A stretch of DNA of 64,000 nucleotides from Massilia sp. Bi118 (GTDB lineage Bacteria; Pseudomonadota; Gammaproteobacteria; Burkholderiales; Burkholderiaceae_D): positions 124,001 through 188,000 of the forward strand of contig NZ_CAKKMV010000010.1 in NCBI RefSeq assembly GCF_918697865.1. Direction: 5' to 3'. Every line of letters starts with the position of its first letter. Position 1 is the first letter of the stretch. Below the pieces are notes generated by a model. That model was not told the origin of the DNA. It did no database searches and worked only from the letters and a program-made list of their open reading frames with translations. Positions 55,431 to 64,000 of this stretch are shown here, one piece after another. Both the position numbers and the translations under genes were made by a program.

Positions 55431-56810
55431 ATGGCAAAATCCCGAACCAGTTTCGTCTGTAACGATTGCGGCAGCGTGGCCAGCCGCTGGACCGGCCAGT
55501 GCGGCGACTGCAAGGCATGGAACACCATGACCGAGCAGGTCGAGACCGCCGGCCTGAACCGGATGTCGCAGACGCCCGGCATGCACAAGAGCCTGGCGCA
55601 GACCGCGCCGGTGCTGTCGCTCGCCGACATCGAAGCGATCGACGTGCCGCGTTTCGGCACCGGCATCGAGGAATTCGACCGCGTGCTGGGCGGCGGCCTG
55701 GTCGCCGGCGGCGTGGTGCTGATCGGCGGCGACCCCGGCATCGGCAAATCGACCCTGCTGCTGCAGGCGCTGGCGAATCTCGCCACCACCCGCAATACCT
55801 TGTATGTGTCGGGCGAGGAATCCGGCGCCCAGATCGCGCTGCGCGCGCGCCGCCTGCAGGTCGAGGCGAAGGACCTCAAGCTCCAGGCCGAGATCCAGCT
55901 GGAGAAGATCCTGGGCACCATCGCCGACGTCAAGCCCGACGTGTGCGTGATCGACTCGATCCAGACCCTGTATTCGGATGCGCTGACCTCGGCGCCCGGT
56001 TCGGTCTCCCAGGTGCGCGAATGCGCGGCCCAGCTGACCCGCGTCGCCAAGCAGACCGGCGTGACCATCATCCTGGTCGGCCACGTGACCAAGGAGGGTT
56101 CGCTGGCCGGCCCGCGCGTGCTCGAGCACATCGTCGATACCGTGCTGTATTTCGAAGGCGATACGCAATCCAGCTTCCGCCTTGTACGGGCGATCAAGAA
56201 CCGCTTCGGCGCCGTCAACGAGCTGGGCGTATTCGCGATGACGGAAAAGGGTTTGAAGGGCGTGTCGAACCCGTCGGCCTTGTTCTTGTCGCAACACGAC
56301 AGCCAGGTACCGGGTTCCTGCGTGATGGTGACCCAGGAGGGCACGCGCCCGCTGCTGGTCGAAATCCAGGCGCTGGTCGACACCAGCCACCTGCCGAATG
56401 CGCGCCGCCTGTCCGTCGGCCTGGAACAGAACCGCCTGGCCATGCTGCTGGCGGTGCTGCACCGCCATGCCGGCATTGCCGCCTTCGACCAGGACGTGTT
56501 CATCAACGCGGTCGGCGGCGTCAAGATCACCGAGCCGGCCGCCGACCTTGCGGTCCTGCTTGCGATTAATTCTTCGATGCGCAGCAAGCCGCTGCCGCGC
56601 GGCCTGGTGGTATTCGGCGAAGTCGGCCTGGCCGGCGAGATCCGCCCGGCGCCGCGCGGCCAGGAACGCCTGCGCGAAGCCGCCAAGCTGGGCTTCTCGA
56701 TGGCAGTCATCCCGAAATCGAATGTGCCGAAGCAGCCGATCGAGGGCATGACCATCGTTGCCGTCGAACGCATCGACGAAGCCTTCAACAAGCTGCGGGA
56801 ACTCGACTGA
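55431..56810 (+). CDS. radA: DNA repair protein RadA
   Basis: The product has 459 residues. N-terminal C4 zinc finger (FVCNDCGSVASRWTGQCGDC). Walker A GGDPGIGKST; the RadA-specific KNRFG motif in AIKNRFGAVNELGVF; C-terminal Lon-like domain with LAVLLAINSSMRSKPLPRG and GEVGLAGEIRP. RadA is a RecA-like ATPase that drives branch migration. Its stop directly abuts the large hairpin element at 56811. Confidence 0.96.
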   Translation: MAKSRTSFVCNDCGSVASRWTGQCGDCKAWNTMTEQVETAGLNRMSQTPGMHKSLAQTAPVLSLADIEAIDVPRFGTGIEEFDRVLGGGLVAGGVVLIGGDPGIGKSTLLLQALANLATTRNTLYVSGEESGAQIALRARRLQVEAKDLKLQAEIQLEKILGTIADVKPDVCVIDSIQTLYSDALTSAPGSVSQVRECAAQLTRVAKQTGVTIILVGHVTKEGSLAGPRVLEHIVDTVLYFEGDTQSSFRLVRAIKNRFGAVNELGVFAMTEKGLKGVSNPSALFLSQHDSQVPGSCVMVTQEGTRPLLVEIQALVDTSHLPNARRLSVGLEQNRLAMLLAVLHRHAGIAAFDQDVFINAVGGVKITEPAADLAVLLAINSSMRSKPLPRGLVVFGEVGLAGEIRPAPRGQERLREAAKLGFSMAVIPKSNVPKQPIEGMTIVAVERIDEAFNKLRELD

Positions 56811-56914
56811 GAGAGCGCCTGAAAAAGCCTCAGGGCAAGGCGCATCGTCGAAGACAGTACATAAGTACGGCGAGACGATGCAACGCCGCCATGAGGCTTT
56901 TATCAGGCGCTCTC
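56811..56914. repeat. About 104-nt nested hairpin element with TAAGTA centre
   Basis: The outer stem GAGAGCGCCTGA (56811-56822) pairs with TCAGGCGCTCTC (56903-56914). Next AAAGCCTCA pairs with TGAGGCTTT, and GCATCGTCG (56842-56850) pairs with CGAGACGATGC (56871-56881). The centre is the palindrome GTACATAAGTAC (56857-56868). It begins at the base after the radA stop. A structurally similar element with a TAAGTA centre lies after pstB (61539-61655). It can also end transcription of alr-radA. Confidence 0.7.
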
Positions 56915-56967
56915 AGGCTTTATAATTTGTGGTTTGTTCCATATTAGCACCACAAGGTTAAAGCGTA

Positions 56968-57285
56968 ATGACAGATCAAAGGCAATCGGCTCGCAAGATT
57001 GTGAAAGTGAAGGCGGTTCTTGCGATGGAGGGCCGGGCGCCCTTGCTCGCGAAAACCTCGGATGTGGGCGCCAACGGCGTCAGCGTAGCGGTGCAGCATC
57101 CCCTGCAGGTAGGGCAGACGGGGCAGGTGAGCTTCGATTTGCTGGTCGAGGGCAAGCTGACCCCGATTGCGGCGCGCGCCAGGGTGATCTACTGTATTTT
57201 CAGCGGCGGCGAATTCAAGGTCGGGTTCCAGTTCCTGAATCTCGATCTCACGGCAATGACCCAGCTTTCACGCTTCCTGCGTTAA
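56968..57285 (+). CDS. PilZ-domain protein
   Basis: The product has 105 residues and is a stand-alone PilZ domain. RxxxR of the c-di-GMP-binding loop is seen in RQSARK; the second motif, usually D/NxSxxG, reads SDVGANGVSV. VGFQFLNLDLTAMTQLSRFLR closes the domain. Probably a c-di-GMP receptor, fitting the several GGDEF/EAL/HD-GYP genes in the window; because the second motif is not perfect, binding is not assured. Confidence 0.88.
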   Translation: MTDQRQSARKIVKVKAVLAMEGRAPLLAKTSDVGANGVSVAVQHPLQVGQTGQVSFDLLVEGKLTPIAARARVIYCIFSGGEFKVGFQFLNLDLTAMTQLSRFLR

Positions 57286-57315
57286 TCAAGTTATCCGAAT
57301 CGGAATCCGAAAACG

Positions 57316-57351
57316 AAAGCGGCGAGCGCCCTGAGGGCCTCGCCGCTTTTT
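57316..57351 (+). terminator. Rho-independent terminator after the PilZ gene
   Basis: AAAGCGGCGAG (57316-57326) pairs with CTCGCCGCTTT (57339-57349), with an inner GCCCTGAGGGC, followed by a run of T (57347-57351). Confidence 0.88.
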
Positions 57352-57376
57352 CAATTTGGCCAATTGGCCATATACG

Positions 57377-57493
57377 CTATTCGTGATAGCGGTCGCGCAG
57401 TTTTCCCGAACAGCCCCGGCCTTCGCAAACGGCTTCGAAGAGCACGAGCCCGGCAATACCTGCAATCACACCTGTAACAATCAAAACAAACAT
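57377..57493 (-). CDS. Possible small membrane protein
   Basis: This is a 38-residue ORF, MFVLIVTGVIAGIAGLVLFE then AVCEGRGCSGKLRDRYHE. The first 20 residues are one hydrophobic helix; two Cys and a charged tail follow. GAAG lies 6 bases before the ATG, a poor ribosome site. A 30-codon ORF (MWRRIGGFIQ...) ends just before it on the same strand, perhaps coupled. The region is otherwise non-coding. Weakly supported. Confidence 0.3.
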   Translation of the reverse strand: MFVLIVTGVIAGIAGLVLFEAVCEGRGCSGKLRDRYHE

Positions 57494-57671
57494 CGACTTC
57501 AAACGCCGTTTGGCGAGTCCCCGATCGATTCCGCACGCTCTGCAAGCGCGGCATGCACACGCTGAATAAATCCTCCAATCCGCCTCCACATCTTCAAGCT
57601 AGCAGACGGGCCGGTATTTACAAGAGACTTTTTCCGGCGCCCCGTGACATGGGGTTTGGCTTCATGACAGG

Positions 57672-57706
57672 CATGTCATAAAGCCGTCATATTTGCTCAC
57701 TACACT
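57672..57706 (+). promoter_or_regulatory. Pho box and promoter of the pst operon
   Basis: ATGTCATAAAGCCGTCATA (57673-57691) is a near-perfect PhoB-binding direct repeat (consensus CTGTCATA-A-A-CTGTCAT). It is placed as the -35 equivalent, with TACACT (57701-57706) as -10, and the pstS ATG 55 bases later. This predicts that the operon is induced by PhoR-PhoB under phosphate limitation, and both are encoded at its own 3' end. Confidence 0.85.
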
Positions 57707-57760
57707 GCGCAGCATTAACACCGCGTCACCACCCTTAACCAAGCACAACAAGGACTTGAT

Positions 57761-58801
57761 ATGCGCATGAAGCAACTGCTGGCAACCCTGATCATCGGCA
57801 TCTCGGCCGCCTTCGCAAGCAACGCGATGGCCGCGGACATCACCGGTGCGGGCGCGACCTTCCCGTACCCGATCTACGCCAAGTGGGCCGAGATGTACAA
57901 GAAGGCATCCGGCAACGGCCTCAACTACCAATCGGTCGGCTCGGGCGCCGGCATCAAGCAGATCAAGGCCAGGACGGTCGATTTCGGCGCATCCGACATG
58001 CCGCTGCCGGCTGACGAACTGAACCAGGCAGGCCTGTTCCAGTTCCCGGCCATCATGGGCGGCGTGGTCACCGTCGTCAACCTGGACGGCATCGCACCGG
58101 GCCAGCTGAAGCTGACCGGCGCCGTCGTCGCCGACATCTACCTGGGCAAGATCACCAAGTGGAACGACCAGGCGATCGTCGCCCTGAACCCGGGCGTCAA
58201 GCTGCCGGCCGAAGACATCACCGTCGTGCACCGCGCCGACAGCTCGGGCACCTCCTTCCTGTTCACCGACTACCTGTCGAAGACCAACCCGGAATTCAAG
58301 TCGAAGATCGGCGCCGGCACCGCGGTGAAGTGGGCCACCGGCGTGGGCGGCAAGGGCAATGACGGCGTCGCCGCCAACGTCCAGCGCATCAAGGGCTCGA
58401 TCGGCTACGTCGAGTGGGCCTACGCCAAGAAGAACAAGATGAGCCACACCCAGCTGAAGAACCGCGACGGTGCTTTCCTGCAGCCGGACGACGACGCCTT
58501 CAAGGCCGCCGCCGCCAACGCCGACTGGGCCAAGACCCCGGGCTTCTCGGTGGTCCTGACCGACCAGCCGGGCAAGGCGGCATGGCCGATCACCGGCGCC
58601 TCCTACATCCTGGTCTACAAGCAGCAGGCGGACGCCGCCAAGGGCAAGGAAGTCCTGAAGTTCTTCGACTACGCCTTCAAGAGCGGCGATGCCGCCGCGG
58701 CCGAGCTGGACTACGTGCCGATGCCGGACAGCGTTGCCAAGCTGGTGCAGGACGCCTGGAAGGCGAACATGAAGGACGCTTCGGGCAAGGCGATCTGGTA
58801 A
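57761..58801 (+). CDS. pstS: Phosphate-binding protein PstS
   Basis: The product has 346 residues with a signal peptide (MRMKQLLATLIIGISAAFAS then NAMA). Phosphate-site blocks: GAGATFPYPIYAKWAEMYKK, SVGSGAGIKQIKARTVDFGASDMPL and HRADSSGTSFLF. It captures phosphate in the periplasm for PstCAB. It is the first gene of a Pho-box-controlled operon; an inverted repeat separates it from pstC. Confidence 0.97.
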   Translation: MRMKQLLATLIIGISAAFASNAMAADITGAGATFPYPIYAKWAEMYKKASGNGLNYQSVGSGAGIKQIKARTVDFGASDMPLPADELNQAGLFQFPAIMGGVVTVVNLDGIAPGQLKLTGAVVADIYLGKITKWNDQAIVALNPGVKLPAEDITVVHRADSSGTSFLFTDYLSKTNPEFKSKIGAGTAVKWATGVGGKGNDGVAANVQRIKGSIGYVEWAYAKKNKMSHTQLKNRDGAFLQPDDDAFKAAAANADWAKTPGFSVVLTDQPGKAAWPITGASYILVYKQQADAAKGKEVLKFFDYAFKSGDAAAAELDYVPMPDSVAKLVQDAWKANMKDASGKAIW

Positions 58802-58810
58802 GAAGTGACT

Positions 58811-58891
58811 CGTCATTCCCGCGGAAGCGGGAATCCATGCTGAACCGGATATGGACGCTCAGTATGGGTTCCCGCCTTCGCGGGAACGACG
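58811..58891. repeat. REP-like inverted pair inside the pst operon
   Basis: CGTCATTCCCGCGGAAGCGG... (58811-58834) is inversely repeated in GGGTTCCCGCCTTCGCGGGAACGACG (58866-58891). The left arm contains ATTCCC-N8-GGGAAT, the pattern described for neisserial dRS3. Same family as 1022-1129. Placed between pstS and pstC it could form an RNA hairpin that raises pstS mRNA stability over the permease genes. Confidence 0.72.
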
Positions 58892-58910
58892 TGCTAACGT
58901 GAATAAACAA

Positions 58911-59927
58911 ATGAGCGCACAAGACGCCGCAGTTACCCAAGAGGCCAGCCAGGCCGCGCTGGACGACGCCAGCCACGCCCGGCTGCGCAACACCATGCGC
59001 ACCCAGCGCATCCAGGATTTCTTCTTCCACAAGATCACGCTGCTGTTTGCCGCCTCCGTGCTGGTGGTGCTGCTCGGGATCATCGTCTCGCTGGCGATCG
59101 GCGCCGCGCCGGCCTTCAAGGAATTCGGCGCGCATTTCATCGCCAGGGCCGAGTGGGATCCCGTCAACGACCAGTTCGGCGCCCTGATCGCCATCACCGG
59201 CACCCTGGCGACCTCGCTGATCGCGCTGCTGGTGGCGGTGCCGATCAGCTTCGGCATCGCGCTGTTCCTGACCGAGATCTGCCCGGCCTGGCTGCGCCGC
59301 CCGATGGGCACCGCGGTCGAGCTGCTGGCCGGCGTCCCCTCCATCATCTACGGCATGTGGGGCCTGTTCGTGTTCGCGCCCATGTTCGGCGACCATGTCC
59401 AGCCGCTGCTGAAAAAGACGCTCGGCGCGCTGCCGCTCATCGGCCCGGTGTTCCAGGGGCCGACCATGGGCCTGGGCATCCTGACCGCCGGCCTGATCCT
59501 GGCCGTGATGATCATTCCCTTCATCGCTTCCGTGATGCGCGACGTGTTCGAGATCGTCCCCGCGGTGCTGAAGGAATCGGCCTATGGCCTCGGCTGCACC
59601 AAATGGGAAGTGGTGCGCAAGATCGTGCTGCCTTACACCCGCACCGGCGTGGTCGGCGGCGTCATGCTGGGCCTGGGGCGCGCGCTCGGCGAGACCATGG
59701 CCGTCACCTTCGTGATCGGCAACGCCAACGAGATCTCCTGGTCGCTGTTCGCCGCCGGTAATTCGATTTCCTCGACTTTGGCGAACGAGTTCGCCGAAGC
59801 CAGCTCGTCGCTGCACGTGTCCTCGCTGTTCGCGCTGGGCCTGATCCTGTTCGCGATCACCTTCATCGTGCTATCGGCCGCCAAACTGATGTTGCTGGGG
59901 ATGTCCCGCAAAGAAGGAGCAAAATAA
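58911..59927 (+). CDS. pstC: Phosphate ABC permease PstC
   Basis: The product has 338 residues from ATG 58911 (a GTG 12 bases earlier is in frame). Six membrane helices (about 42-66, 95-120, 130-155, 185-210, 255-280, 305-330). The cytoplasmic coupling loop [44 protein letters not shown] is the usual EAA motif. Together with PstA it makes the phosphate channel. TAATG overlaps pstA. Confidence 0.95.
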   Translation: MSAQDAAVTQEASQAALDDASHARLRNTMRTQRIQDFFFHKITLLFAASVLVVLLGIIVSLAIGAAPAFKEFGAHFIARAEWDPVNDQFGALIAITGTLATSLIALLVAVPISFGIALFLTEICPAWLRRPMGTAVELLAGVPSIIYGMWGLFVFAPMFGDHVQPLLKKTLGALPLIGPVFQGPTMGLGILTAGLILAVMIIPFIASVMRDVFEIVPAVLKESAYGLGCTKWEVVRKIVLPYTRTGVVGGVMLGLGRALGETMAVTFVIGNANEISWSLFAAGNSISSTLANEFAEASSSLHVSSLFALGLILFAITFIVLSAAKLMLLGMSRKEGAK

Positions 59928-60781
59928 TGGAAGGCGCCGTGAATTCCGTCTATCGCCGCCGCCTGCTGAGTCATCGCATCGGCATCGCATTGTCCGTGCT
60001 GGCGATGGCGATCGGCCTGGGCTTCCTGGCCTGGATCCTGTTCACCCTGCTGGTGCATGGCTTCGGCGCGCTCTCGCACACCCTGTTTTCGCTGGATACG
60101 CCGGCGCCGGGCAGCGAGGGCGGCATCCGCAACGCCATCGTCGGCAGCCTGCTGATGGTGGGCCTGTCGACCGCCGTGTCGACCCCGATCGGCATCCTGG
60201 CCGGCATGTACCTGGCCGAGTACGGCCAGAACAACAAGTTCGCCGCCGTCACGCGCTTCGTCACCGACATCATGCTGTCCGCGCCTTCGATCGTGGTCGG
60301 CCTGTTCGTCTACGCGCTGCTGGTGCCGCGCATGGGCCACTTCTCGGGCTATGCCGGCACGCTGGCGCTGTCGCTGATCGCGATCCCGGTGGTGGTGCGC
60401 ACCACCGACAACATGCTGCACCTCGTTCCCAATAGCCTGCTCGAAGCCGCCTTCGCCCTCGGCGCGCCGCGCTGGAAAGTGGCGATGACGGTGCGCCTGC
60501 GCGCCGTGAAGGCAGGCGTCGTCACCGGCGTGCTGCTGGCGGTGGCCCGCATCTCGGGCGAGACCGCGCCGCTGCTGTTCACCGCCCTGAACAACCAGTT
60601 CTTCACCGCCGACATGAACCAGCCGATGGCCAACCTGCCGGTGGTGATCTACCGCTTCGCCATGAGCCCTTATGAAGACTGGCAGTCGCTCGCCTGGGGC
60701 GCCGCGCTGCTGGTGACCTTCAGCGTGCTGCTCCTGAATATCCTGTCGCGTACCCTGTTCCGCCAAAAGAATCCGCAATGA
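59927..60781 (+). CDS. pstA: Phosphate ABC permease PstA
   Basis: The product has 284 residues with six helices. [34 protein letters not shown] and the EAA loop [49 protein letters not shown] are diagnostic. The start overlaps the pstC stop by one base (TAATG), and the pstB ATG overlaps its own stop (ATGA). Confidence 0.96.
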   Translation: MEGAVNSVYRRRLLSHRIGIALSVLAMAIGLGFLAWILFTLLVHGFGALSHTLFSLDTPAPGSEGGIRNAIVGSLLMVGLSTAVSTPIGILAGMYLAEYGQNNKFAAVTRFVTDIMLSAPSIVVGLFVYALLVPRMGHFSGYAGTLALSLIAIPVVVRTTDNMLHLVPNSLLEAAFALGAPRWKVAMTVRLRAVKAGVVTGVLLAVARISGETAPLLFTALNNQFFTADMNQPMANLPVVIYRFAMSPYEDWQSLAWGAALLVTFSVLLLNILSRTLFRQKNPQ

Positions 60782-61539
60782 CCACGACCAAAACCATCGA
60801 AGTGCAGGGCCTGAATTTCTTCTACGGGAAGACCCAGAGCCTGAAGAACGTGAACCTCGACATCCACGACAAGCAGGTCACGGCCTTCATCGGCCCCTCG
60901 GGCTGCGGCAAGTCGACCCTGCTGCGTACCCTGAACCGCATGTACGACCTGTATCCGGGCCAGCGCGCCGAGGGTTCCATCCTCTACCGCGGCCGCAATA
61001 TCCTGGAGCAGGGCGTGGACGTCAACATGCTGCGCGCCAAGGTCGGCATGGTGTTCCAGAAGCCGACGCCGTTCCCGATGTCGGTCTACGACAACATCGC
61101 CTTCGGGGTGCGCCTGTACGAGAACCTGTCGAAGGGCGAGATGGACGAGCGTGTCGAATGGGCGCTCAAGAAAGCGGCCCTGTGGACCGAGGTCAAGGAC
61201 AAGCTGAACAAGAGCGGGCTGTCGCTGTCGGGCGGCCAGCAGCAGCGCCTGTGCATCGCGCGCGGCGTCGCCGTCAAGCCGGACGTGCTGCTGCTGGACG
61301 AGCCGACTTCGGCGCTGGACCCGATCTCGACCGCCAAGATCGAAGAACTGATCAGCGAGCTGAAGCAGGACTACACCATCGCCATCGTGACCCACAACAT
61401 GCAGCAGGCCGCGCGCTGCTCGGACTACACCGCCTACATGTACCTGGGCGAGCTGGTCGAGTTCGGCGAGACGGACCAGCTGTTCATGAACCCGGCCCGC
61501 AAGGAAACCCAGGACTACATCACCGGCCGCTTTGGGTAG
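60778..61539 (+). CDS. pstB: Phosphate ABC transporter ATPase PstB
   Basis: The product has 253 residues. Walker [10 protein letters not shown], signature [14 protein letters not shown], Walker [16 protein letters not shown]-loop VTHNM. The segment [25 protein letters not shown] is specific to PstB. It drives phosphate uptake with PstC and PstA. A large hairpin element begins in its last codons. Confidence 0.97.
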   Translation: MTTTKTIEVQGLNFFYGKTQSLKNVNLDIHDKQVTAFIGPSGCGKSTLLRTLNRMYDLYPGQRAEGSILYRGRNILEQGVDVNMLRAKVGMVFQKPTPFPMSVYDNIAFGVRLYENLSKGEMDERVEWALKKAALWTEVKDKLNKSGLSLSGGQQQRLCIARGVAVKPDVLLLDEPTSALDPISTAKIEELISELKQDYTIAIVTHNMQQAARCSDYTAYMYLGELVEFGETDQLFMNPARKETQDYITGRFG

Positions 61540-61655
61540 GGGACTCGGCAACCTACTGCGCGGCCGCTGGGCCGGCCTGCGATGCTCGCCATACCGTAAG
61601 TATGGCTGCGCTTCTCGGCCACCCCAGCAGCCGCTCGCTACGGTTGTCGAGCCCC
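61539..61655. repeat. About 117-nt nested hairpin element with TAAGTA centre, after pstB
   Basis: GGGGACTCGGCAACC (61539-61553) pairs with GGTTGTCGAGCCCC (61642-61655). Inside, GCTGGG pairs with CCCAGC, and the centre CCATACCGTAAGTATGG (about 61590-61606) is a short stem. It shares with 56811-56914 the nested plan and the TAAGTA centre. It may reduce expression of phoU-phoB-phoR relative to pst. Confidence 0.68.
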
Positions 61656-61712
61656 TCGTGGCGCTAGCGCCGTGCTAACACGTTAAAATACTGACATTCG
61701 ACAGGAAAAATT

Positions 61713-62417
61713 ATGGTAGGCGATCACTCTTCTAAACAGTACGACCAGGAGCTCGAGGCCATCCGCTCGAAGGTGCTGCTCATGGGCGGCATGGTGGAAA
61801 CCCAGTTCGACGAGGCGCTGGATGCTTTCCGCGTCGGTAATGCCGACATGGCAGAGAAGGTGATGGCGGACGACCAGGCCGTCAACCAGCTCGAAGTCCA
61901 GCTGGACGACGCCTGCAGCCACCTGATCGTGCGCCGCCAGCCGGCCGCGAACGACCTGCGCACCGTGATGGCGACCATCAAGGTGATCACCGACCTCGAA
62001 CGCATCGGCGACGAGGCCGCGAAGATCGCGCGCACCGCCAAGAGCCTGCACGAGCGCGGCATGGTCAGCTTCAATCACTACGACATCGTGCGCACCATCT
62101 CGCGCAACACCGCCGACATGCTGCACGACGCGCTGGACGCTTTCGCGCGCCTGGACGGCAAGACCGCGCTGCAGATCATCGCGCGCGACGACGAAGTCGA
62201 CTTCGAATTCCGCACCATCCTGCGCAACATGATCACCTTCATGATGGAAGATCCGCGCACCATCTCGTCCGCGCTGGACACGCTGTGGGTGGCCAAGGCC
62301 ATCGAGCGCATCGGCGACCACGCCAAGAACATCGCGGAATACGTGATCTACGTGGCCGAAGGCCGCGACATCCGCCACTCCAAGCCGGCGGCGCTGGCCG
62401 GCCAGGCGGAAGGCTGA
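61713..62417 (+). CDS. phoU: Phosphate signalling protein PhoU
   Basis: The product has 234 residues. Two three-helix repeats each with the E/DxxxD metal motif: ETQFDEALDAF..., ERIGDEAAKIARTAK and ERIGDHAKNIAEYVIY. PhoU links the Pst transporter state to PhoR. AGGAAAAATT precedes the ATG. phoB begins 4 bases after the stop. Confidence 0.96.
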   Translation: MVGDHSSKQYDQELEAIRSKVLLMGGMVETQFDEALDAFRVGNADMAEKVMADDQAVNQLEVQLDDACSHLIVRRQPAANDLRTVMATIKVITDLERIGDEAAKIARTAKSLHERGMVSFNHYDIVRTISRNTADMLHDALDAFARLDGKTALQIIARDDEVDFEFRTILRNMITFMMEDPRTISSALDTLWVAKAIERIGDHAKNIAEYVIYVAEGRDIRHSKPAALAGQAEG

Positions 62418-62421
62418 GCCG

Positions 62422-63114
62422 ATGGCGTCCAACACGAGCGTCCTGATCGTCGAAGATGAACCGGCCATCGTCGAACTGGTGAGCTATTCGCTGCGCGAGA
62501 CCGGCTGGGAGATCCGCACCGCCGCCAACGTGGCCTCGGCCTGGGACTCGATCGTGAAAGCGCGGCCCGACCTGCTGCTGCTGGACTGGATGCTGCCCGA
62601 CCAGAGCGGGCTGCGGCTGCTGTCGCGCCTGCGCGGCGACCGCGACTTCCAGGACATCCCGGTGATCATGCTGACCGCGAAGAGCATGGAAGAGGACAAG
62701 ATCGCCGGCCTGAACACGGGCGCCGACGACTACGTCACCAAGCCTTTTTCGCCGAAGGAGCTGCTGGCGCGCGCCAAGGCCCTGTTGCGGCGCAAGAGTC
62801 CGCACCTGGCCGAGGCGCCGCTGAACGCCGGTCCGGTGGTGCTCGACCCAAGCAGCTGCACCGTCACCCTGGAAGGCCGCCAGCTCGACATGGGCAACGC
62901 CGAATACCGCCTGCTCAAATTCCTGATGGCCCACCGCGAGCGGGTGTTCTCGCGGAGTCAGTTGCTGGATAAAGTCTGGGGCGACGCCTCGGCGGTCGAG
63001 GAGCGCACCGTCGACGTCCACGTGCTGCGCCTGCGCAAAGCCCTGAAGGAAGCCGAGAAGCTGATCAAGACGGTGCGCAGCGTGGGCTACATGCTGACCG
63101 AGAAAGAGCTGTAA
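62422..63114 (+). CDS. phoB: Phosphate response regulator PhoB
   Basis: The product has 230 residues. Receiver domain with EDEPAIVELV, phospho-acceptor D55 in LLLLDWMLPDQSG and K in VTKPFSPKELLARAKALLRR. C-terminal winged helix with NAEYRLLKFLMAHRERVFSRSQLLDKVWG and RTVDVHVLRLRKAL. It binds Pho boxes, including that upstream of pstS. phoR follows at once. Confidence 0.96.
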   Translation: MASNTSVLIVEDEPAIVELVSYSLRETGWEIRTAANVASAWDSIVKARPDLLLLDWMLPDQSGLRLLSRLRGDRDFQDIPVIMLTAKSMEEDKIAGLNTGADDYVTKPFSPKELLARAKALLRRKSPHLAEAPLNAGPVVLDPSSCTVTLEGRQLDMGNAEYRLLKFLMAHRERVFSRSQLLDKVWGDASAVEERTVDVHVLRLRKALKEAEKLIKTVRSVGYMLTEKEL

Positions 63115-64000
63115 GTGCAAGCCGCTCCCGACGCCACGCCGGATTCCCCGCCAGAGCCGACGCCCGTTCCCGAAGCGCCGGTGCATGCGGGCATGCATCC
63201 GCGCCTGCTGTTCTGGGTGCCGGCGCTGCTGCGCCTGAGCCTCGTCTTCGCGGCCGCCGGCGTCGCCTGGTGGCTGTTCGGCCTGGTGGCCGGGCTGTCG
63301 CTGGCGCTGGCGATCACCGTGGCGCTGCTGGTGGTGCAGCTGTCCTACCTGCACCAGCTGGGCGAGTGGCTGCACCATCCGCACAGCAGCCGCCTGCCGG
63401 ACGGCTGGGGTTCCTGGACCGACGTCTTCGCCCGTTTATACAGGCTGCGCCGCGACGACGAGCGCAACCAGGAAGAGCTGGCCGAATGGCTGGCGCGCTT
63501 CCGCCAGGCCATGCATCTGCTGCCGGAAGGCGTGGCGATCATGGACGACGTGCTCTTCCTCGAATGGTGCAACCCGACCGCCGAGCGCCACCTGGGCCTG
63601 ACCCTGGACAAGGACAAGGGCCGCCGCGTCACGAACCTGATCCGCCACCCGGAATTCATCGACTACATCATCCTCGGCCGCTACGAGCAGCCGCTGACGC
63701 TGGCGATCCGCAACCGCAAGCTGGTGGTGCAGATCATCCCCTTCGAGAACCGGCGCCAGATCCTGGTGACGCATGACGCCACCGAGACCGAGCGCATCGA
63801 AGCCATGCGCCGCGACTTCATCGCCAACGCCTCGCACGAGCTGCGCACGCCGCTGACGGTGATCGTCGGCTTCCTCGAGATCGCGATGATGGACCCGGGC
63901 ATGGACGAGCGCACCCGCGTCGCCCACCTGAAGCTGATGACGGAGCAGGGCGAGCGCATGCAGCGCCTGATCGAGGACATGCTGACCCTGTCGCGCCTGG
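63115..64000 (+). CDS. phoR: Phosphate sensor kinase PhoR (N-terminal part, cut by window end)
   Basis: The frame is open from GTG 63115, which directly follows the phoB stop; ATG 63193 (MHPRLLFWVPALL) is an alternative start. Visible parts: two membrane helices (about 28-66 from the GTG), a PAS domain with MDDVLFLEWCNPTAERHLGL, and the start of the HisKA domain with NASHELRTPLTVIVGFLEI (H241). The ATPase domain lies past the window. PhoR phosphorylates PhoB in low phosphate. Confidence 0.93.
   Translation, partial: MQAAPDATPDSPPEPTPVPEAPVHAGMHPRLLFWVPALLRLSLVFAAAGVAWWLFGLVAGLSLALAITVALLVVQLSYLHQLGEWLHHPHSSRLPDGWGSWTDVFARLYRLRRDDERNQEELAEWLARFRQAMHLLPEGVAIMDDVLFLEWCNPTAERHLGLTLDKDKGRRVTNLIRHPEFIDYIILGRYEQPLTLAIRNRKLVVQIIPFENRRQILVTHDATETERIEAMRRDFIANASHELRTPLTVIVGFLEIAMMDPGMDERTRVAHLKLMTEQGERMQRLIEDMLTLSRL

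Overview
The window is about 64 kb of GC-rich chromosome from a betaproteobacterium, most likely Oxalobacteraceae of the Massilia/Telluria/Janthinobacterium type. This rests on gene content and order (lplT|alr-radA, tsaB-rimI-uracil-DNA glycosylase, pstSCAB-phoU-phoB-phoR, a long-form leuA), a PEP-CTERM sorting signal, an H1-like Lys/Ala/Pro protein and the many c-di-GMP proteins. That assignment is inference; there is no rRNA or tRNA here to anchor it. Coding density is high, and most of the very long antisense frames are GC-driven shadows.

Layout. 0-9.3 kb: the 3' end of a zinc alcohol dehydrogenase, a secreted M4 protease, a HAF-repeat PEP-CTERM protein, two periplasmic cell-wall enzymes (M23 peptidase, L,D-transpeptidase), a small [2Fe-2S] protein, a secreted alpha/beta hydrolase and a run of six very small unassigned genes. 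9.4-21.2 kb: a signalling block with a CHASE-PAS-GGDEF-EAL protein, a membrane GGDEF protein whose signature is degenerate, a Ppx/GppA-like protein, and a three-gene module (periplasmic binding protein, hybrid histidine kinase, HD-GYP response regulator). 21.3-31 kb: an H1-like protein, an XRE regulator, an orphan LolD-type ATPase, the ergothioneine genes egtD-egtB coupled to a YihY-family membrane protein, a YdcF protein, a glycosyltransferase, a DUF2254 protein and an MscS channel. 31-35 kb: leuA translationally coupled to a cupin/JmjC-like oxygenase and preceded by two leucine-rich leader ORFs with competing hairpins, then a tiny membrane protein coupled to a DUF1906 protein. 35-38.3 kb: a selenoneine cluster, selD/senC and senB divergent from senA. 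38.3-52.6 kb: an RNA helicase, a LysM lytic transglycosylase, DUF1415/DUF1289/DUF1993 proteins, a large PAS-GGDEF-EAL protein, an orphan molybdopterin oxidoreductase subunit, a thioredoxin-like protein, tsaB-rimI, a family-4-like uracil-DNA glycosylase and a DUF1853 protein. 52.9-57.5 kb: lplT, alr, radA and a PilZ protein. 57.7 kb to the end: a Pho-box-controlled phosphate regulon, cut inside phoR.

How the genes work together. The most notable theme is small-molecule chalcogen chemistry. EgtD makes hercynine (trimethylhistidine). EgtB can oxidatively attach sulfur to it, towards ergothioneine. About 11 kb away SelD/SenC, SenB and the second EgtB-like enzyme SenA should make selenophosphate, a selenosugar and then selenoneine from the same hercynine. 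A second theme is c-di-GMP and phosphorelay signalling. A third is phosphate homeostasis.

Intergenic regions carry several dispersed inverted-repeat families: GGGGTCAGA-type palindromes between convergent genes, roughly 110-nt hairpins with a TAAGTA centre abutting gene ends, and CCCGCG/CGCGGG REP-like pairs, one of them inside the pst operon. No CRISPR array, prophage, complete insertion sequence, tRNA or rRNA was seen.
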